NCBI GenBank assembly: GCA_000620945.1
Contig: JHZO01000007.1
Location: forward strand, 61,612 to 125,611
Reading direction: 5' to 3'
DNA: 64,000 bases
DNA from: [Clostridium] viride DSM 6836
GTDB lineage: Bacteria > Bacillota > Clostridia > Oscillospirales > Oscillospiraceae
Shown: piece by piece, positions 44,049-53,619 of the stretch
Layout of the letters: the number at the start of each line of letters is the position of its first letter
How positions within the stretch are numbered: position 1 is the stretch's first letter
Translations under genes and position numbers: made by a program
Notes under the pieces: generated by a model
The model's database searches: none
What the model saw: only the letters and a program-made list of their open reading frames with translations
Told to the model about the DNA's origin: nothing

Positions 44049-45283
44049 TGTGTTTCTATCGAAATTGTGGAAAGAAACGATATGTTTATATCGTATTTGT
44101 GCTTACTTTTATTCTGCTGTATGGAATCAATCTTTCACAAAACCTTTCACACAACTATGCTTCTAAGGAGGAGGTATACTCTGATTCCACAGAATGGACG
44201 GGAATTAGTTATACGCCCCAAATGTCAACCCTATACAACCAGAAGTTATCGGAAATAAAATCGGCGTATGAGTTATTTGCACAATTGGAAGATTACTATG
44301 AAATTAATTCTCAGTCTCTTCATATACCAAATTTCGAATTTGGGGATCAATTTTTATATGGGTATGAAAGTGGGCATGGAGATAGTAGTATCTATATGCT
44401 AGAAACAGAGCATGGGGTCGTACCGCTTTCTAGCGTGAAAGCCTTTCAACTTAGTTCCAATTGCATGGACAAATTCCAAATTGAACTCGCAAAAGGAAGA
44501 CCACTCGTGAAAGAAGACATGACGTATTCCAATGGGGATACCATGCCAGTACTAGTAGGGAGCCAATATGATGGAATGCTAGAGGTTGGTGATAAAATTG
44601 ATGGCGAATATATTTTAAAAGATGTAACCTTTGAGGTTGTTGGTATTCTAAAACCTAACAGCAACATTACCCTCTATAATCAAGCGGTTTACTTAGATCG
44701 TTATATCATCATGCCATCCTTCAATTGTGCTGCACCGGTTGATTTGGAGGACGATACCTTTCAAGTTCGACATTATGCAAATAAGCTAACAGGGAAAATT
44801 CCATTAAGTGAACTTCAAAGGTTAAACTATTATCTGGTGCAAGCCAATCAATTAAAGATTGGTAGACTAACGGTAGGGGCGTCTGACCCCTTGCAAAATG
44901 CGTATATCCAAATGATTAGTGTAATCAGCGTCACAACCAAAGCGTTTAACGGTTTACTGGTCATGGCAGCAATCCTAACTTGTCCGATCCTTTTTTATAT
45001 TTTTCTAAAGAAGAATTTTGATGTATATGGGGTGATGTTCCTTTCGGGACATAGCATTTCGCGTCTCCGACGTGGTATTCTTATATACTTTGTTAGCGTG
45101 ATCGGGGTGGATCTATTGCTTGTATTTGCATGTTCGAAGCTAGCCGGCTTACGGTTTAGTATCCAAACCCTGTTGGTCGCCATTGGAATCGTTTTACTGG
45201 TCGGAATGATATCATCAAGCGTAACCTCATTAAAATCAGTGTTAGTATGGACGGGTGGAGGGAAACATGTTACAACTGAATAA
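44048..45283 (+). CDS. MacB/FtsX-like ABC transporter permease
   Basis: 411 residues from ATG 44048, which overlaps the preceding stop (TGATG); RBS CAGGGGGTG. First transmembrane helix at residues 12-30 (YIVFVLTFILLYGINL), an extracytoplasmic domain of about 250 residues with the MacB-type core (GRPLVKEDMTYSNGDTMPVLVG...FEVVGILKP), then three helices (LLVMAAILTCPILFYIF, ILIYFVSVIGVDLLLVFACS, LLVAIGIVLLVGMI). Pairs with the upstream permease and the ATPase. Typical cargos are antimicrobial peptides or lipoproteins; none is evident here. Confidence 0.78.
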   Translation: MCFYRNCGKKRYVYIVFVLTFILLYGINLSQNLSHNYASKEEVYSDSTEWTGISYTPQMSTLYNQKLSEIKSAYELFAQLEDYYEINSQSLHIPNFEFGDQFLYGYESGHGDSSIYMLETEHGVVPLSSVKAFQLSSNCMDKFQIELAKGRPLVKEDMTYSNGDTMPVLVGSQYDGMLEVGDKIDGEYILKDVTFEVVGILKPNSNITLYNQAVYLDRYIIMPSFNCAAPVDLEDDTFQVRHYANKLTGKIPLSELQRLNYYLVQANQLKIGRLTVGASDPLQNAYIQMISVISVTTKAFNGLLVMAAILTCPILFYIFLKKNFDVYGVMFLSGHSISRLRRGILIYFVSVIGVDLLLVFACSKLAGLRFSIQTLLVAIGIVLLVGMISSSVTSLKSVLVWTGGGKHVTTE

Positions 45284-45923
45284 TATTTGCAAAAGCTTTC
45301 GGACAAACCAAGGAATCAAAACCGTACTAAACAATGTCTCCTTACAGGTCAAGAAAGGTGATCGAATATGGATTGCGGGAGAGAGTGGTTGTGGAAAAAC
45401 AACCCTTCTTAATATTATAGCGGGGCTAGTGAAAGCAGATTCCGGCTTGATGATAGAACGTAAGGGGATCGATCTGACCGATGAAAGCAATCGGGCCAAG
45501 TATCGATATGACTGCATTGGTGTGGTACCACAGGGAATCTGTCTGATCAGCCAGTATACTGTGCTGGAAAACATCAGTTTTGTATTAAGGATGCACCAAA
45601 TGTCCAAGGAACAGGCAGAAAAAAAGGCACTCAATGTGTTACAAAAACTTCAAATGGAAGACCTTGCTTTCGATCAAGTCAAACGGCTATCCATGGGGCA
45701 AAAGCAACGAGTGGCCATTGCCCGTGTTTTAGCACTGGAGCCTCCCATAATTTTAGCGGATGAACCGACCAGTGCACTGGACGATTCTTCTAGCCAATTA
45801 GCATTAAACTTATTAAGCAATGTATCCTCCACATTAATTATTGTGTCACATGATCGAGACGTTGCATCCATTTGTAATCGCAGGTATCGATTCAGCGATG
45901 GAACCCTAAGGGACTTCGTATAA
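45267..45923 (+). CDS. ABC transporter ATP-binding protein (MacB/LolD-type)
   Basis: 218 residues from ATG 45267 (GGAGGG upstream), overlapping the permease by 17 bp. Walker A GESGCGKTT, Q-loop VVPQG, signature LSMGQKQRVAIAR, Walker B IILADEPTSALDD and H-loop VSHDRD. The residues fit an active ATPase, so the exporter could work if the first permease is intact in vivo. Confidence 0.93.
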   Translation: MLQLNNICKSFRTNQGIKTVLNNVSLQVKKGDRIWIAGESGCGKTTLLNIIAGLVKADSGLMIERKGIDLTDESNRAKYRYDCIGVVPQGICLISQYTVLENISFVLRMHQMSKEQAEKKALNVLQKLQMEDLAFDQVKRLSMGQKQRVAIARVLALEPPIILADEPTSALDDSSSQLALNLLSNVSSTLIIVSHDRDVASICNRRYRFSDGTLRDFV

Positions 45924-45990
45924 TGAGTTGAATAGCGGGAAATTTTGTGTAAGTGAAAAAGGGCAACGTGGTGACCAATTTGCTGTTAAA

Positions 45991-46038
45991 GAAAACCTCC
46001 AGACGTAGGCACTTACCTACGACTGGAGGTTTGTTTTT
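45991..46038. terminator. Bidirectional terminator between ABC and LytTR operons
   Basis: AAACCTCCAG-A-CGTAGG / CCTACG-A-CTGGAGGTTT stem with loop CACTTA and T-rich tails on both strands; separates convergent operons. Confidence 0.88.
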
Positions 46039-46056
46039 GAGAGATAGAACTATCAT

Positions 46057-47358
46057 TCAGGGAGAATTATGGGTCTCAAGTCCAAGAGGAATCATGATTT
46101 TCAGGTTGAACACACCACGCTCCGCGCTGAAGATTGCCTGCCCGCCACGGGCTTCGGCGATGATCGCAATGCTACGCGTACCATAACCATGACCCTCTAC
46201 GTGCGACTGGGGAAGTCCGTTTTTCATGGTAATTTCGCCGGAATAGGAATTTTCTATGGAAATCAACAGTTTGTTTTTATGGATCAGTACTTTAACAGTG
46301 ATGGGCTTACGCTGAAAATCGGGACAGGCCGTGGTGGCGGTGATGGCGTTCTCAAGGCCGTTGGAAAGCAGAGAGCAAACCTCGGTATCGCTCATGGGAA
46401 TGGCATCCGGCAGCTTTGCGTCTACCGACAGGAGAACTCCTTCTTGTGCTGCTCGAGCCGAACAGGAGGATAAAATTAGGTTCACCGTTTCGTTCTCACA
46501 AAACCGCATGGGCGTGATGGCGTCTATGTCGGACTGGGCGGCGTTGAGATACTCCTGGATTCCTTCGAGGTTTCCCGACGAGGCCAAGCTTTGCAGGAAG
46601 TTGGCATGATGCCGCAGATCGTGGCGATACAGGGCGTTGCATTCTTGGAGTTGCCGGAGCCTGGCAAACTCTGTTTTTGCCAGCTGAAGTTGGACAGCCA
46701 GCATATCGCGCTCTCGTTGTGCATCCGCCTGCTTTTGGGTTTCGGCGTAGTAGAGGATAATGAACACAAAATAGAACACGGATATTGCGGAGGGTATGAA
46801 CTGTATCGCCCAAATAGCGCCCCGATAAAGCACATCGGTGTAGATGGCAGTCAGGTAGGTGAACACATAATAAAGAAGTGGCACTGCCCCTAAAAATACG
46901 CGGGTCTTTGTGGATTGCGCCATCAGCTTCCGAACAGACCCGGCCACATATCGTTTCAGGAAGACATAGGCTAGAACCCCCACTGCAATATAAACCATGT
47001 GGTTGAGAAGCTTGCTGTCAAAGATGGTGCCCGCAAGGGAACCGATCCAGCGCGGAGCCTGACAGCAAAGGTAAGCGGAAAGTACGCTGGCGATAGACGT
47101 GAGAAGCGATCGCTTAAAATAGAGGGAGAATAACAGGATCATCGGTACATGGATGATAAACGGATACAGTTTTGAGGTGGTGTTTATGCCCAAGAACCAC
47201 CAGCAGGCGGTCTGAACGCACAGGAGAATGATGCAAGAGAAGGTAATAATTCGATTGTTTTTCCGCGTACGCTCTATGCCAGCGAAGAGACATGAAACCG
47301 CCACACCAAAGAGCAAAGAAAAACCAAATCGTATGAGGCCTATCCCAGTTTCCATCAT
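46057..47358 (-). CDS. GHKL-type sensor histidine kinase (AgrC/LytTR-partner class)
   Basis: 433 residues: six or seven N-terminal transmembrane helices (1-205), coiled region (AETQKQADAQRERDMLAVQLQLAKTE), phospho-acceptor His in LYRHDLRHHANFLQ, N-box LLSNGLENAI and G-box GHGYGTRSIAII typical of HPK10 kinases. ATG at 47358 overlaps the stop of the response regulator (ATGA), with RBS AGGAGGGGGG. The multi-helix sensor suggests a peptide or membrane signal. No agrB/agrD is nearby. Confidence 0.92.
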   Translation of the reverse strand: MMETGIGLIRFGFSLLFGVAVSCLFAGIERTRKNNRIITFSCIILLCVQTACWWFLGINTTSKLYPFIIHVPMILLFSLYFKRSLLTSIASVLSAYLCCQAPRWIGSLAGTIFDSKLLNHMVYIAVGVLAYVFLKRYVAGSVRKLMAQSTKTRVFLGAVPLLYYVFTYLTAIYTDVLYRGAIWAIQFIPSAISVFYFVFIILYYAETQKQADAQRERDMLAVQLQLAKTEFARLRQLQECNALYRHDLRHHANFLQSLASSGNLEGIQEYLNAAQSDIDAITPMRFCENETVNLILSSCSARAAQEGVLLSVDAKLPDAIPMSDTEVCSLLSNGLENAITATTACPDFQRKPITVKVLIHKNKLLISIENSYSGEITMKNGLPQSHVEGHGYGTRSIAIIAEARGGQAIFSAERGVFNLKIMIPLGLETHNSP

Positions 47359-48113
47359 TCGAGCCCCCCTCCTATGCTCTGCGTCAGCTTATCCGCCTCC
47401 GCGAACAAAAACTGAGTATAGGCAGTCCGAACCTGAGGATAGCCTGTTCTTGAAACCGGGACACGCCGTCCCCCCACGGTCACAAGCTCTCCTTGGCGCA
47501 GTTCCTGCACCCACTGCAGATTCACGAGATAGGAGCGATGCACCTTGATAAAGCCGGGCCGTTTTAGCAAGGCCTGCTCAAAGTCGGCCAGCCTGCCTGC
47601 AACCTCCCGGGTGCCACCATCTGTGAGATAAAAATATAGTTTTTTTGCACTTACTTCTATGTATTCAATTTTTCCATAGGGGAGGCTGAACACACTGGAC
47701 TGTGTTTTTATGCGCAGGGCATCCTCGGGGTTTTTGAAGTCAGTCATCAGCCGATCGAGGATGGGAAACAGCTTTTCTTCCGTGGCAGGTTTTAACAGAT
47801 AGTAGTGCGCCCGGACGCTGTAGCTCTCCACCGCGAATTCGGGGGAGGAGGTCAGAAAGACGATTTCCGTCCGGCTGTTGTGCTCCCGCAATTCGCGGGC
47901 AGCCTGCATGCCATCGACGCCGGGCATTAGCACATCCAGCAGAAGCAAATCATAATCCCGTCGTTCCATGGAGGCCAAAAGCTCCGTGGCGCCCTGAAAG
48001 CTCACATAGGAAAGCTCCGCCTTTCGACTATGCCGGTAGGCTTCCAAGAGGGATGCAATCTGCAGCAGGTCCCCACTATTATCATCACAAAGAGCAATCT
48101 TCAGATAGGTCAC
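47355..48113 (-). CDS. LytTR-family response regulator
   Basis: 252 residues from GTG 48113 (AAGGAG 5 nt upstream). Receiver LKIALCDDNSGD with Asp in LLLLDVLMPGVDG and Lys in YLLKP; LytTR domain IEYIEVSAKKLYFYL...FIKVHRSYLVNLQWVQEL. It is translationally coupled to the kinase (4-bp overlap) and overlaps the upstream MFS gene by 29 bp, so the three genes form one operon in the order MFS, regulator, kinase. Confidence 0.92.
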   Translation of the reverse strand: MTYLKIALCDDNSGDLLQIASLLEAYRHSRKAELSYVSFQGATELLASMERRDYDLLLLDVLMPGVDGMQAARELREHNSRTEIVFLTSSPEFAVESYSVRAHYYLLKPATEEKLFPILDRLMTDFKNPEDALRIKTQSSVFSLPYGKIEYIEVSAKKLYFYLTDGGTREVAGRLADFEQALLKRPGFIKVHRSYLVNLQWVQELRQGELVTVGGRRVPVSRTGYPQVRTAYTQFLFAEADKLTQSIGGGLE

Positions 48114-49278
48114 CGCCTCTCCTTCGGAATTTGATATACACAAGGTATGTTATCATAAAGATCACTAGGATCAAACTAGAACAACGATACATGATTGCAT
48201 AATTAAATGCTCTTGCGACACCGCCTAGCATAATAGCGCCACCGGAAATGCCTAGATCAAATGCAGAGAAGAAGGTTGCATTGGCAGCGCCTCGTCGACT
48301 TGGAGCGGCGCGATTGATCACCCAAGCTTGTAAAGAGGGCTGTATCGCTCCCATTCCGAAGCCAAAGAAAAAGGCAGCGAATGAGAGGTGCAAGGTTGAA
48401 GTGGCATAGGACAGGAGCAAGACACCGGTCAGAGAGAGCAATGCGCCAGGAAGCAAAACATAGATATGGCCTTTTTTATCAAACAGCCGACCGGATAAAG
48501 GACGAATCAGGAATGAACTGATGGCATTGATCAAAAAGAACCAGCCTACATTTTGAATCCCCACTTCAGTTCCAAACAAGGTAATAAAACTGACGATTCC
48601 TCCGTAAACCAGCCCTAATAGTCCCATCAATACGGAAGGAAACAGTGAGCTGCTTTCCACGAGCCTTGCCATAATCGAACTGGACTGGCTATGGAATCCC
48701 TCAAATTTTGGTAGCTTGATGAGCAAGAGGGCCGTAAGGGAAAGAAAGGTGCTGACGGCTGAGAAACCTAAAACAGCGGTAAAGTCAAACTGATTCATAA
48801 GCCCGATTCCGATGAATGGCCCCAAAGCACCCGCAATCAGGGAGGCAAATCCAAAATAACCGATTCCTTCTCCTCTTCGGGAAGCGGGAACCATATCGGA
48901 GGCCAGGGTTCCGAAGGCGGATGTTGCAATGCCCCAACCAATGCCATGTACGATCCGAACGAATAGAATCGATGGAATCGTACTTGCCCAGAAATAAAAG
49001 ACCATAGCCAGAAAGCAGATGAATACGCCGATGGCTAGAATTATCTTTCTGCCAAGGGTATCGGAGGCTGCCCCTGAAAACGGGCGGATGAGTACGGCGG
49101 CAATGGTAAGTACACCAATCACTAAGCCTACGTCTGAACTATTGCCTTCATGCAAGGAAACAAACATGGGCAGTGTTGGCAGGAGGATCTGAAAACCAAC
49201 TGCGGTAAACAGGTTGGCGATCAATAAAAACACAAAGGACTTCGTCCATAATATTTCCTTTTCCTGTGGTTGATCCAT
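48085..49278 (-). CDS. MFS transporter
   Basis: 397 residues from ATG 49278 (GAGGGG upstream), twelve hydrophobic segments, with the MFS loop motif FSGAASDTLGRK between helices 2 and 3 and the repeat-like LSGRLFDKKGH after helix 8. The pattern (FGTLASDMVPASRRGEGIGYFG) resembles the drug/sugar efflux group (YfcJ/Bcr-like). First gene of the LytTR operon. The C-terminal residues overlap the regulator start. A 12-bp palindrome CATACTGGTATG lies upstream at 49306-49317. Confidence 0.88.
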   Translation of the reverse strand: MDQPQEKEILWTKSFVFLLIANLFTAVGFQILLPTLPMFVSLHEGNSSDVGLVIGVLTIAAVLIRPFSGAASDTLGRKIILAIGVFICFLAMVFYFWASTIPSILFVRIVHGIGWGIATSAFGTLASDMVPASRRGEGIGYFGFASLIAGALGPFIGIGLMNQFDFTAVLGFSAVSTFLSLTALLLIKLPKFEGFHSQSSSIMARLVESSSLFPSVLMGLLGLVYGGIVSFITLFGTEVGIQNVGWFFLINAISSFLIRPLSGRLFDKKGHIYVLLPGALLSLTGVLLLSYATSTLHLSFAAFFFGFGMGAIQPSLQAWVINRAAPSRRGAANATFFSAFDLGISGGAIMLGGVARAFNYAIMYRCSSLILVIFMITYLVYIKFRRRGGDLSEDCSL

Positions 49279-49413
49279 ATGCTTTCCCCTCTTTCCCCCT
49301 GTACTCATACTGGTATGATGGGATCGTTCTATCTATTATTGATTCATGGTATTCTACCTATCATCTGGACAGGGAACCCCGGCTTAGTCGTTCGAAGTAG
49401 CAGAAAGTACTAG

Positions 49414-49451
49414 AAAGGACGGAACTGAAGTAGACAGTTCCGTCCTTTTTT
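49414..49451. terminator. Hairpin terminator between MFS operon and hemerythrin
   Basis: AAAGGACGGAACTG / CAGTTCCGTCCTTT stem; six Ts on the plus strand, shorter T run on the minus strand where it would end the hemerythrin transcript. Confidence 0.75.
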
Positions 49452-49478
49452 GCGTGTTCTTGTCACAGGAAACTGTAG

Positions 49479-49877
49479 TTAACGCATATCCCGCGTAAAC
49501 TGACCGATTTTGCTATCCATATTTGAAATATGTTTGGTCAACCAATCAATTACCATTTGATTGGCATTGAGAATTACCAACAAACTACCGCCAGATGTGT
49601 TATAGTCGTTGCGCAGCTTTTCCAGCTCTCCAATAAAAGCGGTATGGGCTTTTTTCTGATCTTCGTATCCGGGATAACGTATGCTAAGCATGTACTTTTC
49701 TTCATCTGCGAAGTGTTTCTTTGTGTAGCTGTCGAGGAATGCAAGCATCTCTCCTATGTATTCTTTTGACTGTTTGTTTCTTCCTGCCTCAAAAAGCTTC
49801 TCAGCCTTTTCAAACCACATTTTGTGTTGGTCATCAATCATGGCTACGCCAACCGATAAATTTTGTGTCCACGGCAT
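49479..49877 (-). CDS. Bacteriohemerythrin
   Basis: 132 residues, single hemerythrin domain. Diiron ligands are in IDDQHKMWFEK, YTKKHFADEEKYM, KAHTAFI and WLTKHISNMDSKIG. It reversibly binds dioxygen with a non-haem diiron site, used in anaerobes for oxygen sensing, storage or delivery to reductases; the flavodiiron gene is 1.2 kb away. ATG at 49877 follows AGGGAGGG. Promoter and palindrome upstream at 49917-49952. Confidence 0.93.
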   Translation of the reverse strand: MPWTQNLSVGVAMIDDQHKMWFEKAEKLFEAGRNKQSKEYIGEMLAFLDSYTKKHFADEEKYMLSIRYPGYEDQKKAHTAFIGELEKLRNDYNTSGGSLLVILNANQMVIDWLTKHISNMDSKIGQFTRDMR

Positions 49878-49916
49878 GAGTATCCCTCCCTAAAAATCGA
49901 TCTATTCTGTTAGAAT

Positions 49917-49952
49917 ATATTTTAGGATATATTAAAATATGGTAAGATTCAA
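49917..49952 (-). promoter_or_regulatory. Hemerythrin promoter with palindrome
   Basis: Minus strand TTGAAT (49952-49947), 17-bp spacer, TATCCT (49929-49924). ATATTTTA (49917-49924) and TAAAATAT (49933-49940), 8 bp apart, form a perfect dyad across the -10 box. The remaining stretch to 50192 shows nothing else. Confidence 0.6.
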
Positions 49953-50192
49953 CTCTAAATCCTAAGTAAACCAATAATTTTCCTGACTACCTCGATCAAA
50001 GACCTGAAGAAACCAAGTTCTTCGGGAGACAGGAGTGCTCAATCCTTACATTATCCTTTGCCTTTGTTGGAGAGAATTCTGCCCTTGCGATATGCGAGCG
50101 TGCATTAGGGAAAACATGTCTAGTCTTTTTAAGGGAACTATTGTAAAATAGAAGAAACTATGCCGTTCTACATGAAATTGGAGGTTCTCGTT

Positions 50193-50885
50193 ATGTTACG
50201 CAACTATCAAAGACTTTCCGTCCTGATTGCTTTGTTCTTTGTGTTATCCTCTTGTGCCGCAACCGAACAACCACAAACGAACGAAGGAAATGATGCTACC
50301 ATTACTGCAACGGATGGGAGCAAGGAATCTACGAATCCGAACGCCGGGACTGGCGAAACGGATCACCAGAATCCGATTGTAACCATTGAAATGGAAGATG
50401 GCGGCAAGATTAAGGCCGAGCTGTATCCGGATGTGGCGCCCAACACGGTCAATAACTTCATCAGTTTGATTCACAAGGGCTTCTATGATGGCCTGATCTT
50501 CCACCGTGTCATCCCCGGCTTTATGATCCAAGGTGGCTGCCCACAAGGCAATGGGGGTGGTGGCCCCGGCTATTCTATCCCGGGTGAGTTTCAGTCCAAC
50601 GGAGTTGAAAACAAGCTTGCACACGAGCGGGGTGTCCTCTCTATGGCGCGCACCAAAAAGCCCAACACCGCCGGGAGCCAGTTCTTTATCATGGTTGAAA
50701 AAGCGGATAGCTTAGATGGTCAGTACGCCGCCTTCGGAAAGGTCATCGAGGGCATGGATGTGGTGGATCGAATCGTTTCCGTGGAGCGTGGGTTTCAGGA
50801 TAAACCCACCGTCGATCAGCGAATGAAGTCGGTCACCGTAGAAACCTTTGGCGTTGAGTATCCTGAACCGACCACGGTAAAATGA
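50193..50885 (+). CDS. Cyclophilin-type peptidyl-prolyl isomerase lipoprotein
   Basis: 230 residues from ATG 50193 (GGAGG 8 nt upstream). Lipoprotein signal with lipobox LSSC, a low-complexity Asn/Thr/Glu spacer, then a compact cyclophilin domain: FHRVIPGFMIQGGCPQGNGGGGPGYSIPGEF, RGVLSMAR, AGSQFFIM, LDGQYAAFGKVIEGMDVVD. Catalytic Arg in FHRV and the QGG and FFIM motifs are intact. It catalyses proline isomerisation in exported proteins at the outer membrane face. Confidence 0.92.
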   Translation: MLRNYQRLSVLIALFFVLSSCAATEQPQTNEGNDATITATDGSKESTNPNAGTGETDHQNPIVTIEMEDGGKIKAELYPDVAPNTVNNFISLIHKGFYDGLIFHRVIPGFMIQGGCPQGNGGGGPGYSIPGEFQSNGVENKLAHERGVLSMARTKKPNTAGSQFFIMVEKADSLDGQYAAFGKVIEGMDVVDRIVSVERGFQDKPTVDQRMKSVTVETFGVEYPEPTTVK

Positions 50886-50967
50886 TACTTCTCTTTGCGA
50901 GATCTGTTATATCAACGGAAACCAAGGCCTGACAGGTTGCATTTCCAGAAAGCAGGGTTTCCTTAAA

Positions 50968-50995
50968 TTGATTCTTTTGAAAAATGTGGTAAAAT
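50968..50995 (+). promoter_or_regulatory. Promoter of the flavodiiron gene
   Basis: TTGATT (50968-50973), 16-bp spacer, TAAAAT (50990-50995); RBS GGAGG before 51029. Confidence 0.65.
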
Positions 50996-51028
50996 GGAAT
51001 CATTACAACATGAGAGTGGAGGTACGAT

Positions 51029-53554
51029 ATGAAGTCGATTAAGCTAAAAGAGAACTTTTGGTGGACCGGAGTGGTAGACGAAACCCTTAAGGTATTTGAT
51101 ATCATCATGTATACCGAATTTGGCACGTCTTACAATTCCTATGTTCTCAAGACCGGGGGAACCACGATCCTCTTTGAAACCGCCAAAGCAAAGTTTCAAA
51201 CAGAGTGGATGGAAACCATAAAGGAAGTCTGTGACCCTTCGGACATTGATTACCTGGTGATGAGCCATACAGAACCGGATCATGCGGGTAGTGTCGAGAC
51301 ACTTTTGGATCTGTCTCCGAATTTGAAAGTAGTTGGTACCTCCGCGGCGATTACCTTCCTCAAAGAAATCGTCAACCGCGACTTCTACAGCATTGCAGTG
51401 AAGGACAATCAGCGTCTGCAGTTGGGAGAGAAGAACTTGCGCTTCCTGGTGGTTCCAAATCTCCACTGGCCAGACACCATGTATACTTACCTCGAAGAGG
51501 ACAAAACCTTAATCACTTGTGATTCCTTTGGTGCGCATTATGCCAACTCGGATGTGCTGCTCAGTCAGCTGGCCGACAAAGAGGGATACCAAAAGGCCGC
51601 AAAATATTACTTTGACTGCATCATCGCGCCCTTCAAGCCTTTTATGGCCAAGGCCTTGGCACGAGTGAAACCACTCGACCTTGATCTGATCTGCACGGGG
51701 CATGGTCCCGTTCTGGACGAGCACTTAGATCGGGTTCTTGACTGGTACGAAGAGTGGTGCAACCTTCCGAATCCAAACACGAAGAAAACGGTGATCATTC
51801 CCTATGTTTCTGCCTATGGCTATACGAAACTTCTTGCTGAGAAGATTGCAGAAGGCATCCAGGAATCCGGTGATATTGACGTGCGCGCCTATGATATGGT
51901 GGAGGAAGAGCAAAGCAAGGTATTAGACGAGCTTTCGTTTGCCGACGGCATCCTGTTTGGAACCCCCACCATTCTGGGGGATGCACTCAAGCCGATTTGG
52001 GATCTAACGACCTCTATGTTTGCAGCGACCCATGGAAAGAAACTGGCTTCCGCCTTCGGCAGTTATGGTTGGAGCGGGGAGGGGGTCCCGCACCTGCTTC
52101 AGCGGCTCAGACAGCTGAAAATGAAGGTGGCGGATGATGGATTCCGAGTTCGGTTTAAGCCCAGTGAGGTGGATCTCATCAATGCTTTTGAGTATGGATA
52201 TAACTTTGGCTGTGTTCTTCAAAACAAGGAGAACCCAAAGAAGAAGGCAAACCGCACCTTAGTGAAGTGCTTAGTTTGTGGCGAGATTTTCGACTCCTCC
52301 CTGGAACTTTGTCCCGTGTGTGGGGTTGGACCGGACAAATGGGTACAAGTGGAGCAAGAAGAGGTAGGCTTCCAGCAGAATTCGGAGAAGAACTATGTCA
52401 TTCTGGGTGGAGGCGTCGCTGCTGTGTCCGCGGCAAATGCCATCCGAGAGCGGGATCGGAGCGGTGTCATCACCATGGTCTCAGCAGAACCCTATCTGCC
52501 AATCAATCGCCCCATGCTTACAAAATCCATGCTGGCCTGCTTGGAGCCGGAGCAAATTGCCATCTACGACGCTGCGTGGTTTCAAGAACATAATATTGCA
52601 TTGAAGCTTGGACAATCGGCCAGCCGAATTGATCCCGAGTCCAAGCAGGTTACATTAGAAAACGGGGAAAGCCTCTCCTACGATAAGCTGATTTATGCCT
52701 TGGGAGCCGAAAGCTTCCTGCCGCCCATTCCGGGCCTGGATCAGCCGGAGGTTGTGACCGTAAGGCACATTGGGGATGTTGCGAAGATCAGTGCGCTTTT
52801 GGATCGCGTCAAGAATGTGGTCGTGATTGGCGGCGGTGTCCTTGGTCTGGAAGCAGCGTGGGAGATGAGAAAGGCCAAGTGCTCCGTCACCGTGCTGGAG
52901 CTTGCCCCGCAACTCATGGGACGACAGTTGGATGGGGACACGGCGCAAACTCTGATGGAGCTGGCAAAGGCACAAGGGATTGAAATCATGACCGGAGTAA
53001 AGATCGAGGGCATCGTGGGAACGAATGGGGTTTCCGGCGTTCAGTTGGGTGATGGCAGACTGATCGCAGCCGAGTTGGTCATCCTTTCCACGGGGATTAC
53101 GGCCAATACGGCCTTAGCGCGAGAAGCTGGCGTTGCCCTTGAGCGGGCAATTCTGGTGGATGCCACCATGGCGACCAATGTGCCGGATCTATATGCCTGC
53201 GGCGATTGCGCGCAGTTCCAAGGGATCAACTATGCCATTTGGCCCGAGGCCCTGGAGCAGGGTCGAGTGGCAGGGGCGAATGCTGCTGGAGATGCGGTCA
53301 CCTATCAGGGTATCTCGGCGGGTATGAGCTTTCATGGTATGGGTACCGCGCTCTATGCCATCGGGGATGCCGGGAAGGATTCCCAAAAGACGTATAAGAC
53401 GGTGGAATTCCGGGATGACACAAAGCATGAATATGAGAAATACTGGTTTGTGAATGGTCAACTGACTGGCGCGATCTTGCTAGGCAATGTGGATAAACTT
53501 GCCTCCGTCACAGAAGCCGTTGAGCAACATAAACTGTTTTCGCGTATGTTTTAA
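51029..53554 (+). CDS. Class F flavodiiron protein: FDP core, rubredoxin-like domain and NADH:rubredoxin reductase in one chain
   Basis: 841 residues. 1-250: metallo-beta-lactamase-like diiron domain with H80-x-E82-x-D84-H85 (SHTEPDHAGS), His in NLHWPD, Asp in CDSFGAHY and His in TGHGP. 253-400: flavodoxin domain (FMN; IIPYVSAYGYTKLLAEKI, GTPTILGD, GSYGWSGEG). 415-440: rubredoxin-type site CLVCGEIF...CPVCG. 453-841: FAD/NAD reductase (YVILGGGVAAVSAANAIRERD, VVVIGGGVLGLEAAWEM, DLYACGDCAQ). It can pass electrons from NAD(P)H to reduce O2 to water, and sometimes NO, in a single polypeptide. Single gene with own promoter and terminator. Confidence 0.95.
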   Translation: MKSIKLKENFWWTGVVDETLKVFDIIMYTEFGTSYNSYVLKTGGTTILFETAKAKFQTEWMETIKEVCDPSDIDYLVMSHTEPDHAGSVETLLDLSPNLKVVGTSAAITFLKEIVNRDFYSIAVKDNQRLQLGEKNLRFLVVPNLHWPDTMYTYLEEDKTLITCDSFGAHYANSDVLLSQLADKEGYQKAAKYYFDCIIAPFKPFMAKALARVKPLDLDLICTGHGPVLDEHLDRVLDWYEEWCNLPNPNTKKTVIIPYVSAYGYTKLLAEKIAEGIQESGDIDVRAYDMVEEEQSKVLDELSFADGILFGTPTILGDALKPIWDLTTSMFAATHGKKLASAFGSYGWSGEGVPHLLQRLRQLKMKVADDGFRVRFKPSEVDLINAFEYGYNFGCVLQNKENPKKKANRTLVKCLVCGEIFDSSLELCPVCGVGPDKWVQVEQEEVGFQQNSEKNYVILGGGVAAVSAANAIRERDRSGVITMVSAEPYLPINRPMLTKSMLACLEPEQIAIYDAAWFQEHNIALKLGQSASRIDPESKQVTLENGESLSYDKLIYALGAESFLPPIPGLDQPEVVTVRHIGDVAKISALLDRVKNVVVIGGGVLGLEAAWEMRKAKCSVTVLELAPQLMGRQLDGDTAQTLMELAKAQGIEIMTGVKIEGIVGTNGVSGVQLGDGRLIAAELVILSTGITANTALAREAGVALERAILVDATMATNVPDLYACGDCAQFQGINYAIWPEALEQGRVAGANAAGDAVTYQGISAGMSFHGMGTALYAIGDAGKDSQKTYKTVEFRDDTKHEYEKYWFVNGQLTGAILLGNVDKLASVTEAVEQHKLFSRMF

Positions 53555-53557
53555 CTT

Positions 53558-53596
53558 AAAACACCTCCGGCTCTCGGGAGCCGGAGGTGTTTTTTC
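53558..53596 (+). terminator. Terminator of the flavodiiron gene
   Basis: AAAACACCTCCGGCTC / GAGCCGGAGGTGTTTTTT hairpin. Confidence 0.95.
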
Positions 53597-53619
53597 TGTT
53601 CTAGCGCAAATGTATTGGG

